From Arcobacter sp. F155 (GTDB lineage: Bacteria > Campylobacterota > Campylobacteria > Campylobacterales > Arcobacteraceae), in the NCBI RefSeq assembly GCF_004116455.1, contig NZ_PDJU01000008.1, forward strand, positions 88,630 through 152,629: DNA of 64,000 nucleotides. Direction: 5' to 3'. Both the position numbers and the translations under genes were made by a program. The notes beneath the pieces were generated by a model that had not been told where the DNA came from, made no database searches, and saw nothing but the letters and a program-made list of their open reading frames with translations. Of this stretch, positions 27,064-35,713 are shown one piece after another (the stretch's first letter is position 1; each line of letters starts with the position of its first letter).

Positions 27064-27323
27064 AGAAATTTTCTTACTTTTCTATTTTCAACAATCTCTT
27101 TTCTTGTAGTTTCTTTGTGAGTTTTTAAAAAGTCTACACTTTTATAAAAAAGTTCTTGAAGTCTTTTTAAATCTTCAAGTTCTAAATCAAAATTAGTAAT
27201 GTCTCCATCACTTAAATACTTCTCATACCATTTAACAAGAGCATCTGCTCTTTGGTAAGAGTCTAAAGAGTCAATATATATTAACTCTTCTAGAGCCTTT
27301 AAAGACCTGTCTCTTCTTTCCAT
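27060..27323 (-). CDS. FliT-like flagellar chaperone candidate
   Basis: An 87-residue, highly charged helical protein directly after fliS and overlapping it by 25 bases. Size, helical composition and the position fliD-fliS-this gene fit a FliT-type chaperone, which in other bacteria binds the cap protein FliD. There is no diagnostic motif, so the call depends on gene order. It shares its last four bases with the tilS stop on the other strand. Confidence 0.55.
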   Translation of the reverse strand: MERRDRSLKALEELIYIDSLDSYQRADALVKWYEKYLSDGDITNFDLELEDLKRLQELFYKSVDFLKTHKETTRKEIVENRKVRKFL

Positions 27324-27658
27324 GCGTCAATTAAACCTTGAACAACTTTCATTACTTGTTCTACTGCATTAACATTATCATCAACACCTGCAGTAAATAG
27401 TGTCTCAATTTGATATAAATATAGCCCATCTAAATAGTAAGAAACATCTCCACCGTTATCAAAATCAAGAACATTTCTTAATTCATCAAAAATAGCAACT
27501 GCTTTGTTAATATTAGTAAACTTTGATTCTATATCACCTGTTTCCATTGCATGTTTTACAAAAGATAAATATTTTAATGTTCCTTCATACAATTTTAATA
27601 CAAGCATGTATGGATCATTTGATACTGCACCTTGCTGTTGATATGCTTCAATTCCCAT
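27299..27658 (-). CDS. fliS: Flagellin export chaperone FliS
   Basis: A 119-residue helical chaperone that binds the flagellin C-terminus before export. Family features are the N-terminal AYQQQGAVSNDPYMLVLKLYEGTLKYL and the later NINKAVAIFDELRNVLDFD. The order fliD, fliS, FliT-like on the minus strand is the usual one. It starts 62 bases after the end of fliD. Confidence 0.92.
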   Translation of the reverse strand: MGIEAYQQQGAVSNDPYMLVLKLYEGTLKYLSFVKHAMETGDIESKFTNINKAVAIFDELRNVLDFDNGGDVSYYLDGLYLYQIETLFTAGVDDNVNAVEQVMKVVQGLIDAWKEETGL

Positions 27659-27719
27659 TAAGTTCTCCAGTTAATATTAAAATCAAGTATATTATATATT
27701 TACTTAAGTAAAAATAACT

Positions 27720-29357
27720 TTAGTTACCTGATACAGACTGTTGAATCATCATTTTTAATCCAGAGAACTGTGCTTCAAATTGAGTAATAATTGCTGTATA
27801 TGAGGCAAACTGTTGAGCTAATTGAGAATATTTATTATCTAAAGTCTCTTGTGCTTTTGTTTTCTCTTCTTCTAAACTATCTCGTCTTGAAAAAATATTC
27901 TCTTCATACTTAGTTAAAAGCCCATCAAAAGAGTCTAATGCATCAACATACTCTTTAAGTTGAGTTCCTAAGCCTCTATGCTCCGCAACACCTGTAAATA
28001 ACGATTGTAAATCATCCATATTATTTTCTAATTTATCTTTAAATTCTTCTGTATCTAAAGACAAATATCCACTTTTATCAATATTTATACCAAAATTGAA
28101 GATATTTAAATCTTTATTTTCACCATAAGAATCAAAAAGTGTAGATTTTATACCTTCCATCATACTTCTTAAAGAAGATTTATCTGATACTGGACTTTCT
28201 GCTGAATATAATTCATTATCAACTAAAGATACAAGTTCATTATATTTATTAACTATATCTTGAACTAAATCAGGTAAATTTAAAGTATCTGCTTGGATTG
28301 AGATACTTGAAGATGAATCTACAGTATCTACTTCTAAAGCTGTAATTTTAAGTCCACCAACAACTAAAACATTAGAAGATACATCGTAATCAATACCATC
28401 AACTGATGCTTGAAGATTTTGAGCCTTTACAGTATTATTAGCAGCATCTTCTAAACCAATATCAAAACCTTGTTGAGTTATATTAATTTTATTATCTAAA
28501 CCGGTATCAGTACTTTTAATAACTAATCTATTTGTATCTGTACCTACAGACTCAATAGATGCAGAATAGTTAGAGTTTTTAGTAATATCAGCAGCTAAAT
28601 CATCGTAACTTTTACCTTCAGTAGAATATTTTTCACCTAAAGATAGACCAATAGATGTTGTTAACCCCTCTGTAATTGTTAAAGCAGTTTTTTCATCAGC
28701 AGATGTAACTGATAATCTACCAGATAAAGTAAGTTTTGCAGTTAAATCACTATCAGCATTAATATCGCTAATTAAATCTTGATATGTTGTAGTTGCCGTA
28801 ACATTAAATGTTTTATCTACTCCATCAATATTAATAGTTATACTTCCACCACCACTTGCATCTACTAAATCTGTACTAGCTACTGTAGTATCACTTTGAT
28901 AAACTGGTCTTCCAGTTTGATTTAATATCAACATATCACCAGCATCATTTCCACCAGTAATTTGAGCAGTAGAATCAGCAAATGAGTTAGTTTGATATAC
29001 ATCTTTCTGAGCAAGTTGATTTATTTTAACTGTAGTTGTTCCTTCGTCAATACTTGAAACATCAACAGCATCAAATAAAGCAGAACTACCTGCAACACTT
29101 GCACTTTTTTGATCAAAGGCTGAAACCCCACTAGATATAAATAAATCAAAAGGTTTAATAGATTCTAAAAACTCATTTACTTTATTAATAATAGCATCCA
29201 GTTTTTCTGCTTCTCCACCCTCTTCAATAATTTTATCTAATTGGTCTTCTATTAAACCAACAGTAGACTTTCTTTCTGCTTCTTTTAATTTATCAATTAA
29301 GTCCTGATTTAAACCTGTAGAACCTGAACTTCCTAATCCTAAAATACCATCAGCCAT
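27720..29357 (-). CDS. fliD: Flagellar filament cap protein FliD (HAP2)
   Basis: A 545-residue secreted cap protein that promotes flagellin polymerisation. N-terminal FliD_N domain (GSTGLNQDLIDKLKEAER), a Flagellin-hook-IN-type module at about residues 150-240, and a helical C-terminal domain with the final LAQQFASYTAIITQFEAQFSGLKMMIQQSVSG. The hook-IN segment closely resembles one inside the neighbouring FlgK. It starts 11 bases downstream of flgK. Confidence 0.93.
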   Translation of the reverse strand: MADGILGLGSSGSTGLNQDLIDKLKEAERKSTVGLIEDQLDKIIEEGGEAEKLDAIINKVNEFLESIKPFDLFISSGVSAFDQKSASVAGSSALFDAVDVSSIDEGTTTVKINQLAQKDVYQTNSFADSTAQITGGNDAGDMLILNQTGRPVYQSDTTVASTDLVDASGGGSITINIDGVDKTFNVTATTTYQDLISDINADSDLTAKLTLSGRLSVTSADEKTALTITEGLTTSIGLSLGEKYSTEGKSYDDLAADITKNSNYSASIESVGTDTNRLVIKSTDTGLDNKINITQQGFDIGLEDAANNTVKAQNLQASVDGIDYDVSSNVLVVGGLKITALEVDTVDSSSSISIQADTLNLPDLVQDIVNKYNELVSLVDNELYSAESPVSDKSSLRSMMEGIKSTLFDSYGENKDLNIFNFGINIDKSGYLSLDTEEFKDKLENNMDDLQSLFTGVAEHRGLGTQLKEYVDALDSFDGLLTKYEENIFSRRDSLEEEKTKAQETLDNKYSQLAQQFASYTAIITQFEAQFSGLKMMIQQSVSGN

Positions 29358-29368
29358 AATCGCCTCCT

Positions 29369-31513
29369 TTACATACCAAGAAGTGTTTGAATCATCTCAT
29401 CCACAGCTGTAACAATTTTTGCATTAGCTGTATATGCTGCTTGAAATTGCATAAGATTAATCATTTCTTCATCTGGATCAACTTTTGTTAGTTGTTCAAA
29501 CTTAAACTGTATTGATTGAAATACTGTTTCTTGTGTCTCTAATAAAAAATCATTATTCTCTTTATCTGAAGAGACATTTACCCTTATCTCTTGAAAAAAT
29601 TCTGAAAGTGAAGTATTATTGAAGTTTGAACCATCTTGTGCAAATCCATCAAATTCAATATCTTTTTTCCATTGCATTGTTGCCATATAGTCTAAATCAA
29701 CTTGATCAAGATCATTTACTGCATCTTCATTAAATTTTAAAGACATAACATCCATACCACTAAATAAGTTCAAATTCTTGATTTCTCTATCACCTGAATA
29801 ATTATCAGATGCCACATGACCATAAAGGTAATCACCATCAGAAGTTGTTTTAACAAATTTGTCAAAAAGATCACTTAATGATCTAGCAAAATTATCTAAT
29901 TTCTCTTTATAATCAATAATCTTATTATTTGGAGAAGTTGTAGTTAAGTTTTCTGTTTGAGCCTTTATAATTCCTGATTTTAATGTTATCTCTTTATCAT
30001 AAACAGATAAAAATACTTTATCTTCTCCATTTTTACTTGAGTATTCATCTCTAAAAAGTGATCCACTATTTTTAGGAGTATCTGAAAAACCAATTGGTGT
30101 TGTTAAGTTATCAATTACTGTTACGCCATCATCAGGAGTAGTTTTATTTGCAATAACTAAATTACCATCGGCATTTAACTCAGCACTTAAATTAGGGTCT
30201 GCATTAATATCATTGATTAAATTTTCATATGTAGTTGTACCAGTTACTGTAAATACAGTATTCCCTACACCAGGAACATTAACAGTTATATTTCCACCTG
30301 CTGGATCAACTAAATCTGAAGGTAAAACAGAGTTTGAAGACTGTACAGTTGGATTATCTGCTTCTTTTACTACAAGTCTTCCTTGAAAAGAGCCAGCTTC
30401 ACCAGGATTTCTTGCATCTAATCTTAGGAATTCATCTTTTCCCATATTATCTACAATATTCCCCTCTTCATCAACTGCATAGTCTCCATTATAAGCAATA
30501 ACTTTTTCTGAGATTTCAGGATGAGCATTTACTGCAAAAGATAAAGCTCTAACATAGTTTGTTTCATCTACAGTATCAGGAGTTCCATCTCCATCAAAAT
30601 CTATTTCATATTCATTTCCCTGACCATCAGTAAACTTATTACTACCAATTTCAACAGAAACTTCATACTCATTATTAAATTTATAAGATATTTTATCACC
30701 TAAACCAATATCATAATTTTCACCAATTATATCTTTTGGTTTACCAGAAGGAGGATTTGTAGAGAATCTATCAATTTGAGGTTCAAACTCTTCCACTAAG
30801 TTGATTTCACGAATATTAGTGTTATATCTAACAGCAATTTCGCCGCCAACTTTTAGTGTATATTCATTATTACTTCTATCAACTTCAATATCAACATATT
30901 GAGATAGCTCCCTTTCAAGTTGATCTCTTTTATCAAGTAAATCATTTGAAGCATCTATATGTTGACCTAATTGCTGATTCACTTCACCTATTTCATTAAT
31001 TAAGTTATTAACTTTCTTTACATTCTCTTCAATTGAGATTTTAGTTAATTCTTCTTCTTTTTCAATATTTGAATATAAGTTTTGTAAAGACTCTACTAAT
31101 ACTTTACCTTGAGTTTTATAAGTTGTTCTATATATTTCTGAATTTGGGTTTGTTCTTAAGTTCTCAATTGCTTGAAAATATCTATCTAAATCACTTGAGA
31201 AACCACTTTCATCAGTTTCAGAAAACATAACTTCTATGCTTCCTGTTATTTTTGAGATTGTACTATAATAATTTGATTTAGTATTCTCATTCATCATATT
31301 ATCATACATATATTGAGAAGTAATTCTATAAGCATTATCAGCTCTTACTCCACGTCCAGTAAATCTAGAGTCAATTAACTCCAATTCACTTAACTGTACA
31401 ACTCTCTTTTTATATCCAGGAGTATTTTCATTTGCTAAGTTGTTTGAAATATTCTCAATAGCATATTTTGAGGCATTTAAACCACTTTGTGCCACATTTA
31501 ATGACTTTAACAT
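29369..31513 (-). CDS. flgK: Flagellar hook-filament junction protein FlgK (HAP1)
   Basis: A 714-residue hook-associated protein. The N-terminal helix LNVAQSGLNASKYAIENISNN-like start and the rod-type ENTPGYKKR motif are clear, and the C-terminus (LMQFQAAYTANAKIVTAVDEMIQTLLGM) is the typical coiled-coil end. The middle is enlarged relative to E. coli FlgK (about 547) and contains a hook-IN-like module (about 395-480) similar to that of FliD, and Asp-rich DFDGDGTPD near residue 305. Confidence 0.93.
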   Translation of the reverse strand: MLKSLNVAQSGLNASKYAIENISNNLANENTPGYKKRVVQLSELELIDSRFTGRGVRADNAYRITSQYMYDNMMNENTKSNYYSTISKITGSIEVMFSETDESGFSSDLDRYFQAIENLRTNPNSEIYRTTYKTQGKVLVESLQNLYSNIEKEEELTKISIEENVKKVNNLINEIGEVNQQLGQHIDASNDLLDKRDQLERELSQYVDIEVDRSNNEYTLKVGGEIAVRYNTNIREINLVEEFEPQIDRFSTNPPSGKPKDIIGENYDIGLGDKISYKFNNEYEVSVEIGSNKFTDGQGNEYEIDFDGDGTPDTVDETNYVRALSFAVNAHPEISEKVIAYNGDYAVDEEGNIVDNMGKDEFLRLDARNPGEAGSFQGRLVVKEADNPTVQSSNSVLPSDLVDPAGGNITVNVPGVGNTVFTVTGTTTYENLINDINADPNLSAELNADGNLVIANKTTPDDGVTVIDNLTTPIGFSDTPKNSGSLFRDEYSSKNGEDKVFLSVYDKEITLKSGIIKAQTENLTTTSPNNKIIDYKEKLDNFARSLSDLFDKFVKTTSDGDYLYGHVASDNYSGDREIKNLNLFSGMDVMSLKFNEDAVNDLDQVDLDYMATMQWKKDIEFDGFAQDGSNFNNTSLSEFFQEIRVNVSSDKENNDFLLETQETVFQSIQFKFEQLTKVDPDEEMINLMQFQAAYTANAKIVTAVDEMIQTLLGM

Positions 31514-31571
31514 AATTACTCCTTTATATGATAACTTGTCAAATTATCGCATTACATTTCTTAAAATTAGA

Positions 31572-32282
31572 TTAAAAAGGCCAGAAGGTCTGTATTATCC
31601 TAGTTGCCCAAGGAGTTCTCATAACATCCTGCTCTTCACCATCTTTAATATATAAAATCTTTAAATTAGCAACTTGTGATGAAGTTACTGAATTTTCAGG
31701 TGTTATATCATAAGGTCTTATTACACCAGTTAAAACTAAAGACTGCTTCTGTCCATCAATTAGCATCTCTTTTTGTGCTCGAATTAAGTAGTTCCCATTT
31801 TGGTATGTTTCTTCAATTATAGCAGAAACACTTGTGCTAAATGTTTCACTAAGGTTAGTTTTTACTTCCCCTGTATTTTCACTTGTACTTTCAGTTCCAA
31901 AGTTAACCCCTGCATATGAATTAAATTTATCTGCAGCTTTTTGGACAGATGAAGATAAAGGAATATTTGCATCCATTTGAGAAATAAGTCCACCTCCTAA
32001 GTTAGAACTTCTATCAGAACTTATTTCTCTTTTTGTATTAGTTTTTGAGTTTAACGACTCACTAATTCTTACTTGAATTATATCTCCAACTTGTAAATCT
32101 TTTTTATCAGCAAACAAAGAAGGTCCTCTCATTGAGTATAAAGAGCCTTTTTTCTTTTGTACTTTTGGCTTTGCTTTAGGAACCTGAAGTGTTGGCTTTT
32201 CAAATTTTATTTCAGGTTGTTCCACACATCCAACTAATAAAAAAGCTAAAGCTATTAGTAATAAATACTTACTTAATTTCAT
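31572..32282 (-). CDS. flgH: Flagellar L-ring lipoprotein FlgH
   Basis: A 236-residue outer-membrane lipoprotein that forms the L ring around the flagellar rod. The signal peptide ends in a LVGC lipobox (Cys near residue 19). Family motifs are the SLYSMRGPSLFADKKDLQVGDIIQV region near residue 47 and the C-terminal GVIRPYDITPENSV and AQVANLKI-like stretches. Its start lies inside the end of the upstream gene (14-base overlap). FlgI, its P-ring partner, is at 35.7 kb on the other strand. Confidence 0.94.
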   Translation of the reverse strand: MKLSKYLLLIALAFLLVGCVEQPEIKFEKPTLQVPKAKPKVQKKKGSLYSMRGPSLFADKKDLQVGDIIQVRISESLNSKTNTKREISSDRSSNLGGGLISQMDANIPLSSSVQKAADKFNSYAGVNFGTESTSENTGEVKTNLSETFSTSVSAIIEETYQNGNYLIRAQKEMLIDGQKQSLVLTGVIRPYDITPENSVTSSQVANLKILYIKDGEEQDVMRTPWATRIIQTFWPF

Positions 32283-32700
32283 TTATTTTACTTTCAACAA
32301 CATATTTTAAATCAATAGCAATTTTAATGTTTTTTAAATCTTTTTTTATTAAAGCTGTGCTTCCATATCTAACTTTTAATGCATCAAGATTTGTTCCTAC
32401 ATCAGCAAGAATTAAAACCCTATCAGAAATAATTTTTACATCTTGAATATTTCTTTGTCCTATTAAATCAACTGCAGTCTCAACTTCTCGATAGATAATT
32501 CTTTCCAGCTTTTGTTGCATCGCCTTTTTATTATCTATTTCTATTGCTTTTAACTTTTGTTCTTGCTCTTTTTTTTGTTGCATTGCAAATTCATTGCTCA
32601 TATGAAAATAATAAGCAATAAACATTACTATTACAGCAACTGCAGAAGCTACTTTAATTAAAAGCCTTTTTTTATTATTAGTTTTAACTGCAACTATCAT
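32269..32700 (-). CDS. Membrane-anchored hypothetical protein of the flagellar operon
   Basis: A 143-residue protein with one N-terminal membrane helix (about 13-31), then a Gln/Lys-rich helical stretch (coiled-coil-like, 35-70) and a small periplasmic alpha/beta domain (EVETAVDLIGQRNIQDVKIISDRVLILADVG). It sits between fliL and flgH, overlapping flgH by 14 bases and separated from fliL by two bases. It is probably a flagellar envelope component specific to this group. No known family recognised. Confidence 0.7.
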   Translation of the reverse strand: MIVAVKTNNKKRLLIKVASAVAVIVMFIAYYFHMSNEFAMQQKKEQEQKLKAIEIDNKKAMQQKLERIIYREVETAVDLIGQRNIQDVKIISDRVLILADVGTNLDALKVRYGSTALIKKDLKNIKIAIDLKYVVESKINEIK

Positions 32701-32702
32701 TT

Positions 32703-33227
32703 TTATTTAATTACAAAAGTAGTGAATAAAATATTTTTAACATTATTTCTTTTGATATCATCATTGCTAGATGTTACTTCATTGATAATGTTATTTATAT
32801 CTTCTAAAAGCTCTTCTTTTAAAAGTGCCTTACCACCAACTGTTAATAACTCTTCTGAGCTTCTTGAACTAATTTGTGCAATCACAGCATCAACTATTTC
32901 TGGCTTATACTCTTCTACAATTTTTTCAATTGATGGTTCTGTACTTTTTAAATGAAAAGATAGTTTCATTAATTTTTCTCTACCCTTTGCATTTGTAATG
33001 TTAAGTACTAAATCATTAATTGCTGTTTTGTACATTTCATTAGAATCACCTGACTCTTCTTTTTGTACTTGTTGTTGAGCTTGTTGACCATTTAATACTC
33101 CACTACTAACTAATAAATATCCACCAACACCTACTGCAAGTAATAAAATAACAATTAGTGCAATAAGCACTATCATTAATCCTTTTCCACCACCAGCTTT
33201 AGTTGTTCCGTTATTTTCTTCTGCCAT
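32703..33227 (-). CDS. fliL: Flagellar basal body-associated protein FliL
   Basis: A 174-residue inner-membrane protein with a short cytoplasmic N-terminus, one membrane helix (about 16-38) and a periplasmic domain beginning near residue 65 (YKTAINDLVLNIT). It ends with the FliL hallmark NVKNILFTTFVIK. It helps stabilise stators around the motor. It lies two bases from the genes on either side. Confidence 0.9.
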   Translation of the reverse strand: MAEENNGTTKAGGGKGLMIVLIALIVILLLAVGVGGYLLVSSGVLNGQQAQQQVQKEESGDSNEMYKTAINDLVLNITNAKGREKLMKLSFHLKSTEPSIEKIVEEYKPEIVDAVIAQISSRSSEELLTVGGKALLKEELLEDINNIINEVTSSNDDIKRNNVKNILFTTFVIK

Positions 33228-33229
33228 AA

Positions 33230-33727
33230 TTACCCTTCGTCTTGATTTTTAGCCCTATAGTCTTTTAACATTATTGTCAGCATTGCTGCATTTTTTGGGC
33301 TTAAAAATTTCATTAATGATGTTACATTATTCTCTTTTAATCTTAAGATTATATCAAAAACATCTTCAACTTTTCCATTATTTATCATTTCATTAAATAT
33401 TGAAGCTGCTACCTTTGGTTTCATCTTATTATATATTTTCGATGTCTTACTTTCTACTTCACCATTTATATCTTTTAACAACTGAAGATTTTCATCTCTT
33501 ATTTGTGCAACAATTTTTTTCTCATTTTCTATTTTTTTTATTAAATCTAGCAACTCTTTTTTTCGTTCTTGATACTCTTTCTCTTTTTTATTATAAAAGA
33601 TATTAAGCTCTTTTTTTAACTCTTTTACTTCAATTTTTTGCTTAATTAAAGCTGCACTAGTTACTCTCTCTTCTTGAGCATTTAAAACTATAGTTGATAT
33701 TAAAAATAAAATTACTACTCTTAACAA
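33230..33727 (-). CDS. MotE-like flagellar motor chaperone
   Basis: A 165-residue exported protein: signal peptide (about 1-17), a long charged coiled-coil (about 22-100), then a C-terminal MgtE-N-like domain with KMKPKVAASIFNEM and SLMKFLSPKNAAMLTIMLKDY. This layout is that of MotE, a periplasmic partner of MotC/stators, found next to fliL and fliJ in many flagellar operons. The cellular role is inferred from family and context. Confidence 0.75.
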   Translation of the reverse strand: MLRVVILFLISTIVLNAQEERVTSAALIKQKIEVKELKKELNIFYNKKEKEYQERKKELLDLIKKIENEKKIVAQIRDENLQLLKDINGEVESKTSKIYNKMKPKVAASIFNEMINNGKVEDVFDIILRLKENNVTSLMKFLSPKNAAMLTIMLKDYRAKNQDEG

Positions 33728-33736
33728 ATACTCTCC

Positions 33737-34141
33737 TTATTGACTTATATATTTACTCTGAACATACTCTTCGGCAGCTTCCATTTCTGCTTTAAGTACT
33801 TTTAATTGCTTTTCTTGCTTTATCTCATCAAGAATATATTCATATTGTTCTGTCTCTTTTTGAAGTTCAATTATCTCTTCAATAACTTTCTCCATCTTAG
33901 CAGCAATTCCAAGTTTTTCTGACTCAAGTTTTTTTACATGCTCTTTCATTGTATTCTTATGCATTTCTAAAACTGCAAAATCAGAGATTGCCCCAAATTT
34001 TTGAACACAAGCACTATTTATTTGATTGTGAGTAAGCATAATTTCAGCATCTAATTGATTTATTTTTGATTGTAACTGAGCTTTTTCCATAAGTTTTTGA
34101 TCTGATTGAAGTTTTTTTAAACTATATAATTGATCAATCAT
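33737..34141 (-). CDS. FliJ-like coiled-coil flagellar export protein
   Basis: A 134-residue protein predicted to be almost entirely coiled coil (heptads of Leu, Ile, Lys, Glu), without signal peptide. Position between fliQ and the MotE-like gene and the FliJ-like pattern (MIDQLYSLKKLQSDQKLMEKAQ) suggest the export ATPase stalk component FliJ. Sequence conservation in this family is low, so the assignment rests on size, fold and neighbours. Confidence 0.62.
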   Translation of the reverse strand: MIDQLYSLKKLQSDQKLMEKAQLQSKINQLDAEIMLTHNQINSACVQKFGAISDFAVLEMHKNTMKEHVKKLESEKLGIAAKMEKVIEEIIELQKETEQYEYILDEIKQEKQLKVLKAEMEAAEEYVQSKYISQ

Positions 34142-34144
34142 AAA

Positions 34145-34405
34145 TCACTCTCCAAAAATCAACATTAAATCCCAAAGATCCTTAGTATATGTTGTGATAT
34201 GATCACCAACCCAAGGTAAGGTTATTAAAACAAAAATTGATACAACAATAACCTTAGGAACAAAAGTTAATGATGCATCTGAAACCTGAGTTACTGCTTG
34301 AAAGATTGAGATGATAAGTCCAATTACCATACTTACAATCAATGACGGTAAACCTAAGATTAAAATAATCTTTACCGTATTTTCTGCAATAGCTATTAGA
34401 TCCAT
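34145..34405 (-). CDS. fliQ: Flagellar export gate protein FliQ
   Basis: An 86-residue protein with two membrane helices, the usual FliQ size, part of the flagellar type III export gate with FliP and FliR. The conserved core is GLPSLIVSMVIGLIISIFQAVTQV followed by TFVPKVIVV. It begins one base after the upstream acidic-protein gene and precedes the FliJ-like gene by three bases. Confidence 0.92.
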   Translation of the reverse strand: MDLIAIAENTVKIILILGLPSLIVSMVIGLIISIFQAVTQVSDASLTFVPKVIVVSIFVLITLPWVGDHITTYTKDLWDLMLIFGE

Positions 34406-34406
34406 G

Positions 34407-35624
34407 CTACTCTTTAACTTTGATTGTTATTTCTAATGTTTTATTATTTAATAATTGTGTAATTAGTTTAGCAATATCATCTGTATTCGCTGAATTAACA
34501 TCTACAGAGTTTGATGAATTACTAGCTTGTGCAATATTTTCTTGTGATTTATCTTCTTTTGTAACAGTTACATTATCAACGCTATTTAAAGCAGCAAGAA
34601 TATCATTTTCACTTAGAGTATCAAACTCTGAAAAATCATCTGACATGTTTTCTCCTTGAGTATTTGGAACTTCTTTAAGTTCAATACTCTTTTCATTATT
34701 TTCTATATTATCTAAATTATCATCAAAACTCAAATCCATAAGTGGATCTACAGTGTTCTCTTCTTCTTTTATTTCAGAAATAGAAGTTTCTTCTATTTGA
34801 TTTAAAACATCTTGTAAATCCTCTAAATCTTCAGAACTTCTTGTTTCACTATTTTCTTCCAAACTTGAATCAACTTGCTCATTGTGACTCTCTTCTAATT
34901 GTACTAAGAGGTCATCTAAATTAGAAGAAGGTTCAAATTCACTTTCATCTTCAACTTCTTTTTTAACTCTTGATTCTGGAATTTCAACCTCTTCAACTTG
35001 ATTTAAAATATCAGCTAAAGCATCTTCATCACTCATATTAGAGTACTCATTTTCTTCTTCAAAGAAAGACTCATCATCATCTTTTGAAGATGAAAGAAGG
35101 GCACTTAACTCGTCATCTAAGGTAACTTCTTCTACTTCTTCTTCTTTATTCTCTGCACTTACATCTTCAATTTCTTCTACTATATAATCATTAGAAGTTT
35201 TATTCTCAAAGTCTTCTTCATAAGCACCTTCAACTATTTCTATGATTGAATCTTGAATATCTTCAATATCATCTTCTTTTTCTATAATTGAATCTAGTCT
35301 TCTTATGATATGCTTAGAAAGTTCATCAATGGAGTCAACAGAAACATCACCTATTCCATGGTCTAGAAGATAATCTTGGTCTATTCCATCTTTAGGTTTT
35401 AAAAATTTTATTTTATCTGTAAGTATATTCTTTTTTATAATCTTTGAGTCATCAATTAAGTATATATTATTAGGGTTTTCTTCTATTGCTGCTTTTAATT
35501 CCTCTAAAGTCTTTAACTCTTTTACTTCACCCTTGTCATCGAGTCTAAACTTTATATTAGAATGTCTTAAAACAGCGTTTATTTCACTTTTAAAACTTTC
35601 ACTACCGTAGATATATATAGTCAA
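34407..35624 (-). CDS. Very acidic protein with repeated FliM-N-like motifs, first gene of the flagellar operon
   Basis: A 405-residue protein. The first ~110 residues form a compact basic-acidic domain (MTIYIYGSESFKSEINAVLRH to SIDELSKHIIRRL). The rest is strongly acidic and probably disordered (Glu, Asp, Ser), with several short helical motifs: DDELSALLSS, DALADILNQVEE, LDDLLVQLEE, LEDLQDVLNQIEE, SENDILAALNSVD. These resemble the N-terminal LSQDEIDALL peptide of FliM/FliY. A final 25-residue segment (DDIAKLITQLLNNK) is basic and conserved-looking. No known name. Divergent from flgI. Confidence 0.7.
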   Translation of the reverse strand: MTIYIYGSESFKSEINAVLRHSNIKFRLDDKGEVKELKTLEELKAAIEENPNNIYLIDDSKIIKKNILTDKIKFLKPKDGIDQDYLLDHGIGDVSVDSIDELSKHIIRRLDSIIEKEDDIEDIQDSIIEIVEGAYEEDFENKTSNDYIVEEIEDVSAENKEEEVEEVTLDDELSALLSSSKDDDESFFEEENEYSNMSDEDALADILNQVEEVEIPESRVKKEVEDESEFEPSSNLDDLLVQLEESHNEQVDSSLEENSETRSSEDLEDLQDVLNQIEETSISEIKEEENTVDPLMDLSFDDNLDNIENNEKSIELKEVPNTQGENMSDDFSEFDTLSENDILAALNSVDNVTVTKEDKSQENIAQASNSSNSVDVNSANTDDIAKLITQLLNNKTLEITIKVKE

Positions 35625-35713
35625 AAGATTGCCCTAAAATTGTTTTTAAAGAAAATTATACCTTGTTTTTATAAAATTTTAGATAAAATATTCTCAATTA
35701 TCAAAGAGGTGTA

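Noticed and set aside
32269..32700. Assignment of the small membrane protein as FlgA
   Set aside because: It has no FlgA/SAF domain signature, and the topology (helix, then Gln/Lys coil and small domain) does not match.
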